A program made the position numbers and the translations under genes. Below, one piece after another: positions 34,101-47,089 of a stretch of DNA of 64,000 nucleotides. The number at the start of each line of letters is the position of its first letter. Position 1 is the first letter of the stretch. Origin of the DNA: Oscheius onirici (Eukaryota > Nematoda > Chromadorea > Rhabditida > Rhabditidae). The notes below the pieces were generated by a model. It worked only from the letters and a program-made list of their open reading frames with translations. It was not told where the DNA came from and did not search any database. Where the stretch lies: assembly GCA_932521025.1 (NCBI GenBank), contig OW051471.1, forward strand, positions 4,464,001 through 4,528,000, read 5' to 3'.

Positions 34101-37100
34101 CAGGTACCTCTGAATTCGATTTGCTTGAAAAGACAAGAAGAAAAGACTTACCAGGTCTGACTGGATCCTGAATTCCGACGATGGCGATGGCAGTCATATC
34201 GGAGACGATCTGTTCCTCGTTTTCCCAGTCAATTTCTCCCGAATATCCAATCTTGTTGTCCTTCTGGACCTGTGACGACGGAACGTAGTCTTTGTAGGCG
34301 AGACAGATGGTTCTCAGACCATCGCTGGCCATCGGTTCGATGACTTTCTTGACGAGTTGGTCGGCATCTTTGGCAGTAAACGGCTGCAGTTGTCCGTTCT
34401 TGCCCATGAACCATTTACAGCGCTTCGTCACAATTTCCGAAGCTCCCTTGCTGAAGACACGATAGCCGCCTCCGGGCTTGTTGATCACCGTCGACATGCT
34501 TTTCCTGACCGAGTTGAATGTGTACACCTGAGATTTGAGTGTTAATTTGCGTCAAAATCAACGAGTACCTTGGGAATACTCTCCTCCGGATGCTTGTCGC
34601 GAATTTCCTGGTAACTGTGTCCGAGAGCCAGTACAAATCCGAGCATACCGCATTCCGTCTTGTTTCCGAGTTGGGTGGCCTGTTCTCCAATCTGCTTGGC
34701 CGGAATCACCTACAAATTTTTCTATTTGAAGAGGGAAAAGTTCAAATACCTGAGTGGAATAGCTAGAGTTGATAGAGATACAGTTGAGCAGAAGCTGAAG
34801 GGTCTCTTTGTCCAGATTCTCAGACTTTGGAGTCTCCTTGAAGTGAGTGTCATTGATGTAAGACTGAACGACGGTCATTCTGTTCGTTGTCAGAGTTCCA
34901 GTCTTGTCCGAGCAGATCGATGTAGCATTTCCCATAGTCTCACAGGCGTCCAGATGTCTGACCAAGTTGTTGTCTAGCATCATCTTCTTGACTGAATAGG
35001 CCAGAGAGAGGGTGACAGCCAGAGGAAGACCTTCAGGAACAGCCACGACGAGGACTGTGACTCCGATGATCAAGAAGTTGATAAAGTGCTGGAAGTCGGC
35101 CAGATTGAAGGACTTTTCCTCGATGGCGTAGCGAGAGATACAGAAACGGATGACCAGAATCAGGACGGTACATCCGGCCACGAATGAACCGGCATATCCG
35201 ATCTGGATGGCGAGACGAGTCAGCTTGGCCTGGAGCACAGATCGTTCCTTCTTTCCGGCTTCCTCGACGCCAGCCAACTTGCCGTTAGCCACATCTCCGT
35301 CAGCTTTTGAATCTGAAACAGAGCCGTCTACTTTTTGTGAAAGAAAGGGCCAACTGGACAGTAGGACAGAAACAGAGAAACGTAAGTTGAAAGTGCTCCC
35401 TCTTTCCAACTTTTCGAGAGTTCATTATTCGACGCGGAACGGATGGCTGGGAGCAGCCCCGTGCGATTTCATTTCCATCATTTCCATGCTCAATTGGGTC
35501 GCGCGAGCACAAGCGAATTGCTGTGTCACATCAATGGGCGGCAACGGAGGTCACACGTCATAATCTACTCCCTCACTTTCGAGAGGGCCAAAAAATCGAA
35601 TAGGAGAGGCGTGAAAGAGAGTGCAGTCCTTTGGACATAAAGACTTCCTCAACTATCACAAATAGAGTGCGCCACAAGTGCGAGCATTCTCTCTACACGA
35701 AGAAATTTGGAAGAGAGAGAAGAAAACTCACCGAGCAGAGCTTGAGCAGTTCCATCTTCGACTTCCTGGACGGCATCTCCTGAAAAGACTATCTAGGTGA
35801 GCACTGGATTCAGAGACGCCCTCTCTCAACATCACTACAATTAGAAATATGTCTAAAGCGGCCCACATGCGGTGTCTGTCATGCGCAGAGAGTGTGATCA
35901 CTACATATATTTCGAAGGCTAAAGTGCGCGAGTGCTCTTGCACATCAAGTGAGATATATAAAGGACTGGACGAGATAGTTTGGAAAATAGACATTCCTCG
36001 CACAGAAAAGTCTTCTGAACGGGGATAGAGAGAAAGACAAAAATCGCGACTGTGTGTCTGACAGGGGGATGCGCTGCTCACCGACACCACCACCTGATGG
36101 ATGGCTCTTCGAATGCGAACGGGCTCGACGTTCTAAACAACTCTTCGGCTCACTAACTTTCTCCAAACCCTCGAGAGACAAACTGACTAACCTTCGCGTT
36201 TGGCAGCCTTACGTTCTTCTTCGGCCACAGTCTTGGCAGCACCCAGCAGTGTCATAATGATACCCGTCTGCGAGTTAACTCCCACAGCCGACACCAGCAT
36301 CTTTCCGGATCCTTCCATCACGTGTGTTCCAGACAGAATCATCGGGTCGTGTTCGGGGCTCTTCTTGATCTGATCCGACTCTCCAGTCAATGAGGACTCG
36401 TCAATCTTCAGGTCATTCGATTGGATGAGAATACCGTCAGTTGGCAGCAGATCTCCGTACTTGATCTGGATGACATCTCCCACGACCAGATCATTCACCA
36501 CAACCTGAATTCTCTTCCGTTAGAGTAGGAAGAATCAAAAGTACCTGGATGGACTGTCCACCTCTGATGACAGCGAAACGATGTTCAGTCTCGATCTTGG
36601 CCTGCAGTCCACGGAATTGGCGTTCTTTAGTGTAATCGTTCAAGGCAGTTACGAGGACAACAACAATGACAGAGATGAGAATGGCTACTCCTTCGATCCA
36701 ACCGGTGTCGTGTTCGCCATCGTCACCGCTACCTGAAATTTGGAGGTCTTTCGAGAATCTTGTGAGGGCTATTCACGCATGCATACGGCAACAAAGGAAA
36801 GAAGAAAACGTACCCGTTCCATCGTCAGGAGGTCTATAAAATGATAGAGCTAGTGAGACAATTGCAGACACCAATAGAATGACCAGAGTGACATCCTGAA
36901 ATCAAATCTGTTACTTCCCTTTTTATTCCTAGAATAGCTGTAAGAGAGCAGTTCCACAAAGTGGTCCTAGGGGAACCACTCTCCCCCTCGCTATGATTGA
37001 GAGTTCGCAAAAAGGACTGACCTGAAGAGCTTCCCAGACTAATTGTAAGAAGCATTTGGGGGGATGTGGAGGGATCTCGTTGGCTCCGAAGACAGCTCTC

Positions 37101-37273
37101 CGCCTATCCAATTCCGTGTCGCTGGCTGGCAGACCATTGTTCGGATCCGTCTGTAACTTCTCGCACAGACCGTTGATTCCTCCGTAGTCGGCTTCGATCT
37201 TCTCCTTGGCTTCGGCTCCTCGATACTCCATGAGAGCTCGGAGCTCTTCCAGGGTAGCTCCATATTCGCCCAT
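31181..37273 (-). CDS. mca: Plasma-membrane Ca2+-transporting P-type ATPase (PMCA), common body plus proximal tail exon
   Basis: PMCA pumps Ca2+ out of the cell and is switched on by Ca2+/calmodulin binding to its C-terminal tail. Minus-strand exons run from [17 protein letters not shown] (start 37271-37273). TM1 reads [19 protein letters not shown]. The actuator loop has [17 protein letters not shown]. The phosphorylation motif is [15 protein letters not shown]. The nucleotide domain includes [14 protein letters not shown], and the hinge is [20 protein letters not shown]. The transport helix reads [20 protein letters not shown]. The large final exons end at [15 protein letters not shown], followed by the tail exon [19 protein letters not shown] (31181-31555), which also has Ser/Pro/His-rich sequence. 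All catalytic residues seen are intact. Two tail exons and a small cassette exon (35732-35779) point to regulated splicing. Confidence 0.95.
35732..35779 (-). CDS. mca: PMCA 48-nt cassette exon in the first cytoplasmic loop
   Basis: The exon lies between introns of about 400 nt on each side, longer than the window's usual introns. It encodes [16 protein letters not shown], after the actuator segment ([10 protein letters not shown]) and before [13 protein letters not shown]. Its length is divisible by three. Mammalian PMCA genes have alternative exons (site A) at this place. That this one is skipped in some transcripts is inference. Confidence 0.6.
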
Positions 37274-40200
37274 CGTGATGACTGCAACGACGACAATATT
37301 TCAGGCTCGACGCTTTTGTGAATGGCTATCGCTCTTATCAGCAATATAGTTGCTTACGATTCTCGACAGATAAAATTGCGCTTTTAAACAAAACGTTCTT
37401 TTTGAACAAAATTTAGTTTTTATTGATTTCGGAACAATTGAACACCTCATATTTTGCGAAAAGCAACTCTGTAGCTTTCAGAAGTCTGGGACATTTGGAT
37501 TGCAAAAGTGATTTTTTTGATATAGCAAGGGTAGAGAGAAAAGAAAGAGGAGGAGTTTAAACGCGTGCGAAAATAGAACCAACCTTTTGCTTGAAAAAGC
37601 TAGATGTACTGTGATTGCTCTAGTCAGCAGTCTGATCTTGTCATGCCCTGTAGGTTGTGTACCTGTAAGAAGGGGGTAAGACAGATTCGACAGTTGGCAG
37701 GTGCGAACTGCGCACCGCCATCGAAAAAAACTGCAAACAAAGTAGGCGATACTACTCTCTCTAAAGACAGAGGAAGCCAAACTCTCTGTGAGGGGATTCA
37801 TACTGAAAAAGGCGGAAAACAGATAGGAGACTTTCTGATAAATGGTTTTCAATAAGTGAATGGAGTAAATATGCGAGAGGTAGACAAATAGAAGCTAATC
37901 CAGAGTGTACATATGCAAAATGAGTTTGAACTGTTCTCGCGACGAGAGAGCTCTCTCTGGCCCCCGGCAACCCGCATACACATTAGCGGAAGAAAAGCTG
38001 TGGCCGGCAATCGATACGAAAGAAAAGACATGAGGGGACCCGGAGTGGGCTGCGTTGGCCCTCGAAACCCATACTTCTGGGCGTGTAATTGGAATGAGTC
38101 AAGGAGCCCTCTGACTCAGTCGCGATTACCCCACGCCAGTAGAAATACCTATCGATTGACAAGCAACTGTTCAAAGCAAACTGTACGCAACGGAACGTCC
38201 CGCCGAAAAGAGGTCTTTGTGTCTTCGCTAATTGGATTGACACTCAAAGAGGACAACGAAAAAACGGCCATAAACGACAAAGGAGACGTCACGCGACTCT
38301 CGTCAGTAATTTATGCGCTTCTGCTCCAAAATGGAAGACGGGGAGAGGGAGAGAGAACTGTAAACATTGTAACCCCTTGATAGCAGAGAGCATACAAGGG
38401 CAGACTCGGCGGGGGTGTGTCAGAAGATGACTGCAGCTCTTTTAACCCGATTATGCAAAACTGAAGCAGGGGTGGGCGAGTAGAAGGAAAATGACGGAAC
38501 GCTAGATAAACACTCTGATTCGAATCAGTCAACAAGTTGACTCTCTAAAGATTCGCCGACTCTTGGGAAGAGGATTCTCTAGACTGAAACAGAGTGACTA
38601 AGAGGGGAAGTAGGCGTAATCAAAGATCGCGTCCGATCAGATTTGAAAATGTTGGTCGGATTACGAACTCTCGACCACTGGAGTGACCTTTGGAAACGAG
38701 CAGATGTCTTTGCGCCCATATCCGGCAGCTGCCTCAACTCTCTCTCATTATAGAGAGTCTACTCATAAGCTTTACAGCGAAGCTGCGACGGGAAATGTGT
38801 TCGGCATCAGACGTCTGTCATAAAAGCCAAGACGCATGTTCATTTTACAGCGGATTGTTAGTTTTTTGGGAAGACTGATTTAGGATAACAGCTGGTCAGT
38901 CAGTCAAGAAATAGGGTCGGCGGCTTATCAACAACCTTGAACCCTGCCGTTCTCCCAGGAGAAAACAAGCGAGAGATTCTGCTATTCAGTCGACTGAATG
39001 CCATTTAATCCAATTAGAGAAAGAGAGACTAGTGACAGGAAACGGGACTCCCTTGGGACGGAAAATGAAAAAAAAAAGAAAGAATATGAGGCTGAGACGA
39101 GAGTGCGCTTTAGCTGCCAGGCTAGCGTATTGATCGTTCGAACAGCCGCGCTGCCAGCAGCACTGCCCTCAGCCTTCTCGTTTTTTTTAAAGCCAAAAAT
39201 CTCCCCATTCATCGGGACCATCCTTCTTTCGACTCGTAAACTGATAGAACTATTGAGGGGAAGATAAGAGAGACTATACTTTGGAAAGAATGGGAACGGA
39301 AGAGACATTGGTCATCATCGGCGATGGGGACGAGCAACAACTTTACTATTGTTTTTAATGAGACTATGAGTCAAGGGGAAAAGGAGAAATTTGATGGATC
39401 CGAGAGAACAACTGCTGTTGCGGAAGTTGATACAAAGATTTATGGCGATTCTTCCCGAAACATTATTCCAGGAGGGACACAACTCAATTTGGAGCGACGG
39501 GTGATTGGAATAAAACTGTTCCGAGCGAATAGCTACGCGCCAATGGGCCGGAAGAATGGCCTTAAAAGTAAAAGAAGGAATGAGCGGTGGTTGATAGATG
39601 GCGTGGGGGATTGAATATCCCAGAGAGAGAGGCGCCCTCTCCGAGAGACAACTTGATGTCCAATCTAAAACAGATGCGCTCAATCGAGCCAAAAAGCCAA
39701 ATAACTCGATTGAAAGAGCTCGAGACCATAAAGAGGCCGCCATCGTAAATGGAAGGGGGAAGTGTGATAAAATCACGTCATGGCAGTGTGTATTTACTGG
39801 CTACAAATAGCAAATTGTCGGGGGTAGACGAGAATCCAACCGGTTATCCGCGGACCCGAGCTGCCTTTCACACGGCATCATTTTTCATGGGCCACACATG
39901 CATTCGGGAGGAGATTCAGAAAGGATTCTACTAAGGGAAAGGAGGAAATGGCTCGGGTGACAACTGACGCCTAACGAAGTGAGGGAAACACTCTCTTAGC
40001 TCTTATCACTCTTACAGGAGAACTCTTTTTGACGCAGATGGCACATTTCACTGAAATATGGCCTTCGAAAGGTGCGTACAGCTTTTCGGCAATGACGCAC
40101 TTTCTCAAAGATAAGATCTGCTATTCTGGGGTCAAACTTTATAGCCTTTACAATTGGAGGAAGGTGTTCTGCAAGGGGACATGAGTTACTGTCTGAACTA

Positions 40201-42140
40201 TTTTTGAGAGGCGAATGTTTGCTCTCGAGAGCCATGTATTTTGGGGAACGAGAGGTACTGACAGGGACCGAACAAGAGGGAGTTCCGATCCACAATAAGT
40301 TGGATAAACAATAACAAATAGGGACTAACGGAAAACCTGAGAAGTCCTTTTCCAGCTATCAGATATTCTTCTAACGTTATTCTAAACTATTCGACCTATT
40401 TGTTTTTCGCTGAGTTCCGATCTCTTAATTACCGAGAGCAATGGTGTTTGTCCGCTAGTGTTCGTTAACCTGTTAACTTCTGTCAACGCTTAGAAATATC
40501 ACGGCTCTTGAACGGGAAGGTAGTTTTTAAGGAAGACTGTGAAGGAAACGGTAGACTTGTTGTATAGCTTTTCACGAAATCTTTTTTCTGTTTTCAGGTT
40601 GTTCTATCTATTTTAGTAGCTTCTTCAACTTCAGTATCGGTGACACCAAACCACAGTGCTAATACTTACAGTTGAAGCTAATGAGAGACGAGTAAATAGG
40701 CCAGAAGTTCGTCTAGAATAGAAACAGAAGTCTTCTGCGTTGAGAAATCAGAATTCGTCAAAAACCGTAGGAGAAGATAAGAAATCAATGTCGTCAAAGC
40801 AAGCATACGATGTGGCAGCAGTCTCTTTTAACGGGTCAACTGAAACTGTTTACAAAACAAGCAGAAACTGTTTATTTCTAGAAAGATGTTATCGTAAATA
40901 TTATTCTTTGGCTGCTCTCGCATCCGAATGGCTATAGGTGTTTCCCGGCAGAGAGAGAATATCGACCACCAAAGGGGAGGCGGGAGCTAGCAGGAGACAG
41001 CGCAAACTAATCTGGTTAAACTGACACATCTATCCTCACTTTCTTGAACATCTTTACAGCTTCTTTTCCACTCTTTTCCATTTCGAATTGATTTTCTTTT
41101 TGTTTATTTTATGGTGCCGCGTGAGCACTCCTCCCAGACTAATTCAGCTCCGTTCAATTCGAACCAGCCGTATTCTGGAGCGCTTCTCTCTAGATCTCCC
41201 TTCTCTTTCTTGATATTTGAAGAAGAAATAAAAAATATGCTCGAAGAGAACTTCTTTTGTTTCCCGCGAGTCTTTTGTTCTCAAACTCTATTGACTTGAG
41301 CAACAATTTCTCGTGTCTCTAGTTGCACATGAAGTTTATTTGCAAAGTGAAAGAGTTGTACAATTTATTTTCTGTTTATTTTTCCAAACATACAAAGTTT
41401 TTGATTTTGTTTTAACTTTTTTTTTCTGAATGTTATTGTAATTGTCTGATCTAGGGTTTTTTAGTTCGTCTTGAATCTTTTCTGTTTAGTTGACAGAGAT
41501 ATGTCCGAATTCTAGTAGAAATTGTTGAAGTAAAGTCTGTTAAAAAAAGAACGCAACAGTAACCCATAACTATTTCGCTTTGAAAACCACAAACCCCCTG
41601 AAGCGCGGCAATTCACCGTTGAGAAAATCAAGAAATCGGTTTGAATTGTTGCAGTTTATCCTGAAAATCAGGAGTTTGTGGTTCTCGAAGCGAAATATTT
41701 ATAGGTTACTTACGTTGCGTTCTTTTTTTTAACAGACTTTACTACTTTACTACAATTTAGAAACAGTGCTAACAGTTCTTAAAATTTTATAGAATGATAT
41801 CATATCTGGTGCGGTCAGGAAAGAAAAGAACCAGTTTATAGTTTTACATCGAAAATTTTATCACGTCGGTTTCTATATTCTGCTGCATGATATCATGCAG
41901 ACGCTCTAAGTCTTGTAAGCCGACCAGACTTGGCTACCACATATTAAGTTACGTCCTTCTTTTAATCTTCTAGCTTATTCCTTCCAAAAATCAAAACAAT
42001 GGCTCTATTTGAACAATCAAGAGTGAGAGAGAGAGCCTACCAGAATTATTCAATCCACTGTTCTGTCTTCTTCCTTATAACCACTCTCGCTAACCGAATA
42101 GTTTAGGAAAAAGTTGTTTTCAGCTCTTCTCCGGGAGAAA
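37274..42140. other. Gene-free 4.9-kb stretch upstream of PMCA
   Basis: Neither strand contains exons with recognisable protein motifs. Open frames are short, purine- or pyrimidine-biased, and lack coherent splice signals. The part next to PMCA should hold its promoter and 5'-UTR exons. A 207-bp MITE sits at 41533-41739, and a caatggtgtttg repeat phrase at about 40440. The last 400 bp should include the SSUH2 promoter; an acceptor-like ttttcag ends at about 42121, shortly before its ATG. Confidence 0.5.
41533..41739. mobile_element. 207-bp MITE-like element with long terminal inverted repeats, TA flanked
   Basis: The ends AAGTCTGTTAAAAAAAGAAC and its mirror image (GTTCTTTTTTTTAACAGACTT) are inverted repeats. 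The pairing continues inward with few mismatches for about 70 bp (cgcaac, gtaaccyata, tatttcgctt, accacaaac). TA lies on both sides (41531-41532, 41740-41741), the target site of Tc1/mariner-type elements. It encodes no protein. Confidence 0.8.
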
Positions 42141-44145
42141 ATGAGCGATGGCTTCAGTGCTCTCCATCCACCACAGGAGGATCTCGAGAACCACAGAAAG
42201 GCTTCAGGTAGGGACTCTTCTTATTTCTAATAACGAGGAATCCCTTCATTCGAAAGGATGTCGCAATTGTTGTGTAGCATTCGGGCTGTGGTGCTCAATC
42301 AGTCGCTCGATTCATAGGCATGTGTTCCGTCACAGCTGGTCGTTTCTCAATAGAAAAGGGTTCTAATAAAAACATGATGTTCGGAATGACTGGGTCTATG
42401 GGAAACGACGAGAATATTTTGGAAAGCTAGAAAAAGTGATCGTTGAAAATGAAGCAGTTGGAAGGTAACTTGTAAATGAACTGGATATGAAAAGAACCAT
42501 ATGAGAAGAAATAGAAAGGTGTTGGACGGAAATTGACCCTGGTTTCCGCCCCTTGCGACTTGTTCCCTCCCCCAACACCAGTGCCCGCTCTCGACCACCA
42601 TGCGGCTGTCTAAAATGTGTCCTCCACCCTCAGTTATTCCAAGAAATCGAAGTATTCAAACGTACTTTTCATCCCAAATCATCACCTTTCTTCAGCTTCG
42701 ATCGGTCAGCAACGATACTTTGACGACATCATTCCGATGGGAGAGTTGGAGGTGCGAGAAGCTCTTATGGCCGAGGCTAAACGCCATCGACTATGGAAGG
42801 CGGCAGTAATCAAAAAGATGCAGTTCGATCAACTGGAAATGATGAGCTGTCTTCAGGTAACTTGTTTACAGCAACCTAACGGAAAAATCTCTTCAGTACC
42901 GACTAGAATCTTTCACAGAAGCACGATCTACCACAGAAACCTCAGAAGCTGTGAATCCGGCGGCCATGACTGATACAAGTGGTCCGTCCTATTCTTTCGA
43001 TCCATGGGACTACGAAGTGCTTCCGGACAATCTCTTCCAAGATCAGGTATTGTTTTCGAGAGTCCATTTCTCTGTAATTAGTGTCCGTAATTGGATACGG
43101 CTTTTGGCTGATTCAATCGAGCGGAAAAGGCGAGTTTAGGTTCGCGTTTTGGAAATGCCAGGCACGAGCAATTTAAACGTCTGCTCGACCTGCACTGGGG
43201 AGGGAACAGCCCACTGTTTTCATTGTCGAGGATATGGGACAGACAAGTGCAATTTCTGTAGAGGAACAGGCATGAAGTCGGGAGTGGCCCATCCGGCCGT
43301 TTACACTCATCCAATGGTCGGCACTTTTCCTCATGTAGGTCTTTTGATCGGTCTCAATGAGTTTTGGATCTAGTCGGATCTCGCTCGTGGCTACTCTTCG
43401 ACTTCTACAGCCATCATGCGTCCACCAGGCTCGAAAGACACCGCGTATGGAGTCGGAACACCGATGCACTTCATGTCCAAAACTGGAGTCCCTCCTCCAG
43501 GGATCGGTCAGTTTACTTTTTTGAAGAGAAGAGAAGACTTTAGGAACCCACGATCTGTGTTATATGTGCCATGGAAGGGGAATAAAGGAATGTCATCACT
43601 GCAAGGGCGGAGGGAAGAAACCCTGTACGACATGTAATGGAAACGGCAGAATTCGAACCTTTACCAAGTTGAAAGTCTACTTGTAGTGCTATCTTTGTCC
43701 CACATCATTTTTATTTTCAGTAGAACAGAACGATCTGAATATCTGAGCGAGTGTGAGATTCCTCAGCGACTTTTGGCCGTAGCTGATGGGAAGGAGATCT
43801 TCTCAGAAGAACAGCCATATGTTTGTCGTCCTTTACATTCCTCACTTTTCCAAGTTTCCAGGTGCTTCCAATCAGCAAATACCCGGTGAAGGAGATAAAC
43901 GACCAAAGTAAATTGCTCTGCGCCCAACATCTTACAAAATGCATGGGTTTGAGCAGGGTCATAAAGGTGGGGCTTTTCGAATCTGTCAAGCAACACAAAC
44001 ATTTCAGCAACGACACATTTTGCTGGCCATTCCAGTCTGCAAAGTTCACTTTAGTGTGGGATCGTCCAAAGGAATCTTCTTCGTCTACGGTGCGGGTCGA
44101 CAGTGCTATGTTCCCAACTTTCCAGCCAAATGCTCTATTTTATAA
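42141..44145 (+). CDS. ssu-2: SSUH2 homologue (cysteine-rich DnaJ-like zinc-finger protein)
   Basis: SSUH2 proteins contain CxxCxGxG-type zinc-binding repeats like those of DnaJ; their molecular role is poorly known (human SSUH2 is linked to tooth development). The product starts MSDGFSALHPPQEDLENHRK; the first intron (about 42210-42695) is unusually long for this window. Then come MGELEVREALMAEAKRHRLW and the repeats CSTCTGEGTAHCFHCRGYG, CNFCRGTG, CYMCHGRGIKECHHCKGGG and CTTCNGNGRIRTFTKLKVY. The C-terminal half has CEIPQRLLAVADGKEIF and LSRVIKQRHILLAIPV and ends YVPNFPAKCSIL. All four CxxCxGxG motifs are present. The gene looks intact. Confidence 0.9.
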
Positions 44146-45045
44146 GTGCCCAATGAATTATTGTACATAGAATGTTCGAAGCAGTTCAATCGACATTGAA
44201 CTTGAAGTCTATTACTGACTGTTTTGCATTGTGGATTAGAGAGCATTTGACTGGGTCAAAGTAGCAAACAAACTGAGAAACTGATAGAAGAGTCCGAAAA
44301 GAACACTTTTAGAAACTTGACAACACTTGGCAACTTTTAACAATTTACATGGATTAGTCTTGTTCAGTTCCGACAAGTTCTTTCTCTACTACTAACGCGC
44401 AATGATGTCTGTCGTGGACTGTTTATTTGTGTTTGTTTGTCCAAGTCAAGACAAGTTAGCTTTTCTTAGGATTAGATAGTTAGTTTTTAACTTACTGTTA
44501 GGGGGAACGAGAAATCTAATGCTTAAATAACATTCTTCGCACTTCTGAGCGCCGCAGGCGCCAGGGCGGCGACAGCCGTCATAGACGGCTGGTGTGTCCT
44601 CTAGAAAGCTACCAGCCGTCTCGTCTTCGATTGTGCGGACGTCGTTTCTGCTCTGTCCCAGTATTTCTACCCTTTTACCCTGACAAAATGTGTCCTTCGA
44701 CAATCAGAAAGTGCGAACAGTAGCGCCACAGACTTGCGTTCTTTTGATAAAAGAAGAGAGACGGCAATGTGACAGTCAGTAGTGAATCCGCCACAACTGT
44801 CAGCCTTCGAAAAAAGGTGTCATGCTCAGTTTTCCCTGGTTCTTTGGGCACCTCCTTGAATCCACAGCGTTGTTTGGTGTAGTTCTTGGAAACCCTCGAA
44901 CCACTAGGGAAGGCCGATAGTTCTCTCAACTTTGCGCGAAAACAAACTACTGACAGATTCACTCACAGACATCTTAGTTTTTCTCTTGCTGTTTCGTTTC
45001 CTTGATTTTCAATTCAACGACAAACTAACTTTCCCGTACCATCTA
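44146..45045. other. Intergenic region with dispersed repeat
   Basis: It contains the second copy of the GC-rich repeat (44547-44592) and surrounding unrecognised DNA. Nothing else was assigned. Confidence 0.5.
44547..44592. repeat. Dispersed GC-rich repeat core, second copy
   Basis: This copy starts GAGCGCCGCAGGCGC and ends AGACGGCTGG; it differs from 7153-7198 at only a few positions. About 150 bp upstream is gcgcaatgatgtctgtcg, echoing gcgcaatggtgtttgg upstream of the other copy. Confidence 0.7.
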
Positions 45046-46205
45046 ATGAGCCCTTGCAACTTTTCCTCTCTCGATACCCTCCCCTTTGATCTGTCCTCAC
45101 TTGAGTTAGTTGCCTATGGCGACAGACCGCCGTTCATAATGGCGCACTGCTCTCCTTTCGAAGATTATGAGTACATTATTTTCGGGAATGGTACGTCAAC
45201 TGTCTCAATCCTAATGTAGTTTCAGATCGATGCTTCATCGTGGCAGCCGATCTGTTTAGTTTGATTTTCTGGCTTCCCACTCTCTTTCGAGTCGACTCGT
45301 CCTGTCTCAAGCTCTACCTTCTCGCCGTAACAGTCCCAATTCTGCCTCTAGTTCCAGTCCGTATTCTGAAAACGACACATTCCTTTTTCGATCCATCTAA
45401 CGTGGAAGACTGGTCAGTTTGATTCCAATCGACACAAAAAGTACTTCCAGCTGGATCTACTGTTGGTATCTGCGTGTAGAGTACATCTTACACTACTGGC
45501 TATCCAATGTCTTCTTGACTTGTACTGTTGTCTATCTGATTCTGGTCATCAAACGGAAATCGACGGTTTTCCCCATGGAACGAATCCATCAAAAGCTCTT
45601 CCTCTTTTTGTTGGTCGAGGCTTTGTTACGAGCAATACTCACCGAGTTTCTCGATCAATACCTTTGGTTCTTCCCGTCTGTTATCCATGTCTGGAGTGAG
45701 ATCTCCATGACCGTCTTCTGGTTCCTCTTAATGTTCATCGTAAGGGTTCTTTTCAATAGAAACACAAGAATAATAGCTCCCTTGTCGTGCCATGAATCGA
45801 CCAAAGGAAGGAAGAGGAGGCTGGTCTCTTGCCTGGCTACAACTCTATCTCGTCATTCCATATCTATTGAACCTCTATCAATGCAGTAAGAGCACCTTCT
45901 AATCGACCTAGTTTTCAGTTTTCCAATCGGCGATTCTGTTCCCACGACATAGCGTAGCCGGATACGAAAGCCCTGCTGACGAACAAGCCACCTATTGGTA
46001 CTCGGTAGAATCGTACATTTCTCACAAGTTTTCCTTCACTCCGATGGGAATCATCGCTCCGACGATCCTTCTTCCTCCAGTTCGAGCAGTCTATTGGAAG
46101 AAGAAGATGCTGCGAGAGAATGTGGTTGATCCCGTGAAAGAGACACTTCATGAGGACGGGGGTGTAAAAGAGTTACAACAGAAAGTCCCCGAACAGTTGA
46201 AATAA
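45046..46205 (+). CDS. Multi-pass membrane protein of unknown family
   Basis: The product is not recognised. The spliced protein starts MSPCNFSSLDTLPFDLSS and has at least six hydrophobic segments: FIVAADLFSLIFWLPTLF, LYLLAVTVPILPLVPV, YWLSNVFLTCTVVYLILVI, FLFLLVEALLRAILTEFLD, ISMTVFWFLLMFI, and LAWLQLYLVIPYLLNLYQC. Later come FSFTPMGIIAPTILLPPV, a basic KKK stretch and a charged tail ending QQKVPEQLK. Correct joining requires an intron at about 45740-45776 that shifts the frame. The number of passes resembles a GPCR-like or transporter-like fold, but no diagnostic motif was found. Its stop codon lies inside an AATAAA at 46201-46206. Confidence 0.6.
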
Positions 46206-46206
46206 A
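46201..46206 (+). terminator. Poly(A) signal overlapping the stop codon
   Basis: AATAAA contains the TAA stop of the upstream membrane-protein gene, so the 3' UTR must be very short. Confidence 0.6.
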
Positions 46207-47089
46207 GTTTTGGTGTTGTTTCTGACAGAACTACCTGATTCGAGCGTCAGCTTGTTCTTCTCGAGAGCTCGGTCAACTGAACCAACAACTACGAGTGCCT
46301 CATGCCAGCTGCTTTTTCCTTTACCTTCACTTACCCAAGTGATCATCTGATTCCAGTTTCTGAACACGACGAAGTTGTTCAAAATGATCAGCTTCAATCT
46401 TGGCAACTCGGTTTCACTATCGGCACTCTTCCCTCGACAGTTACAAAAGATAAACGAAGTTTTGACAGTCGGCTGCTCTGATTCCAAAAAGGAGAAATCT
46501 CACGTACCAAAAAGAGAAAAGTAGCAAAAGTCACGTAGTCGAAAACAGTCTTATCACTCGTAACATAAGTTTAAAAGTCGCGCATCGGTTGCAAAGACTG
46601 TTGATTAGATAGCACTCGACACTCGAGTAACGAACAGAAGACCTCATCGGTGTCTCTTTCCGCATTCCTGTTTGCCCCTTTCAATTTCTCTCTATTTTCT
46701 AATATCGGTTACGGTAGTCACCTCTATTTTCTGGCGCACGCCATCTTTTCCTTGTCTTTTTCGAGTTTCCGAGCGCAGCTCATCGAACGAAACTCGTTTT
46801 CTCCTCGGGAATTGGTATTCCTGGTTCAACTCTTCCGGCGTCCAGCGCCGTGATACCTCAATCCGGGCGTAAAACCCCGAGACAACATTACTCTCGCCTT
46901 TCTCTCTCCAATCTTCTGATCCATGCCATTTTCCAAACGTGCCATTTTCCTCATCTCCTCCCCTAATCAAGGCATTCTGCCTCTCAACAATGTACCGCTT
47001 CGATTATCTCCGTCAACTTTCTCTTCCTCGAAAGGTTTCTTTCAGTCAAAACTGTTCTTTCTAGGTAAACAGACACTTTCCAGTTATCA
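46206..47089. other. Intergenic region before SELENBP1
   Basis: It includes T/C-rich DNA with short frames lacking recognisable motifs. An acceptor-like ctttccag ends at 47083, six bases before the SELENBP1 start codon, suggesting trans-splicing or a 5'-UTR intron. Confidence 0.5.

Noticed and set aside
33055..34113. 352-codon open frame on the plus strand
   Set aside because: It is the antisense of the conserved PMCA catalytic exon, whose protein motifs are clear on the minus strand.
37274..42140. Possible missed gene in the 4.9-kb gap
   Set aside because: Short frames on both strands were scanned for motifs and splice signals; none gave a coherent multi-exon product.
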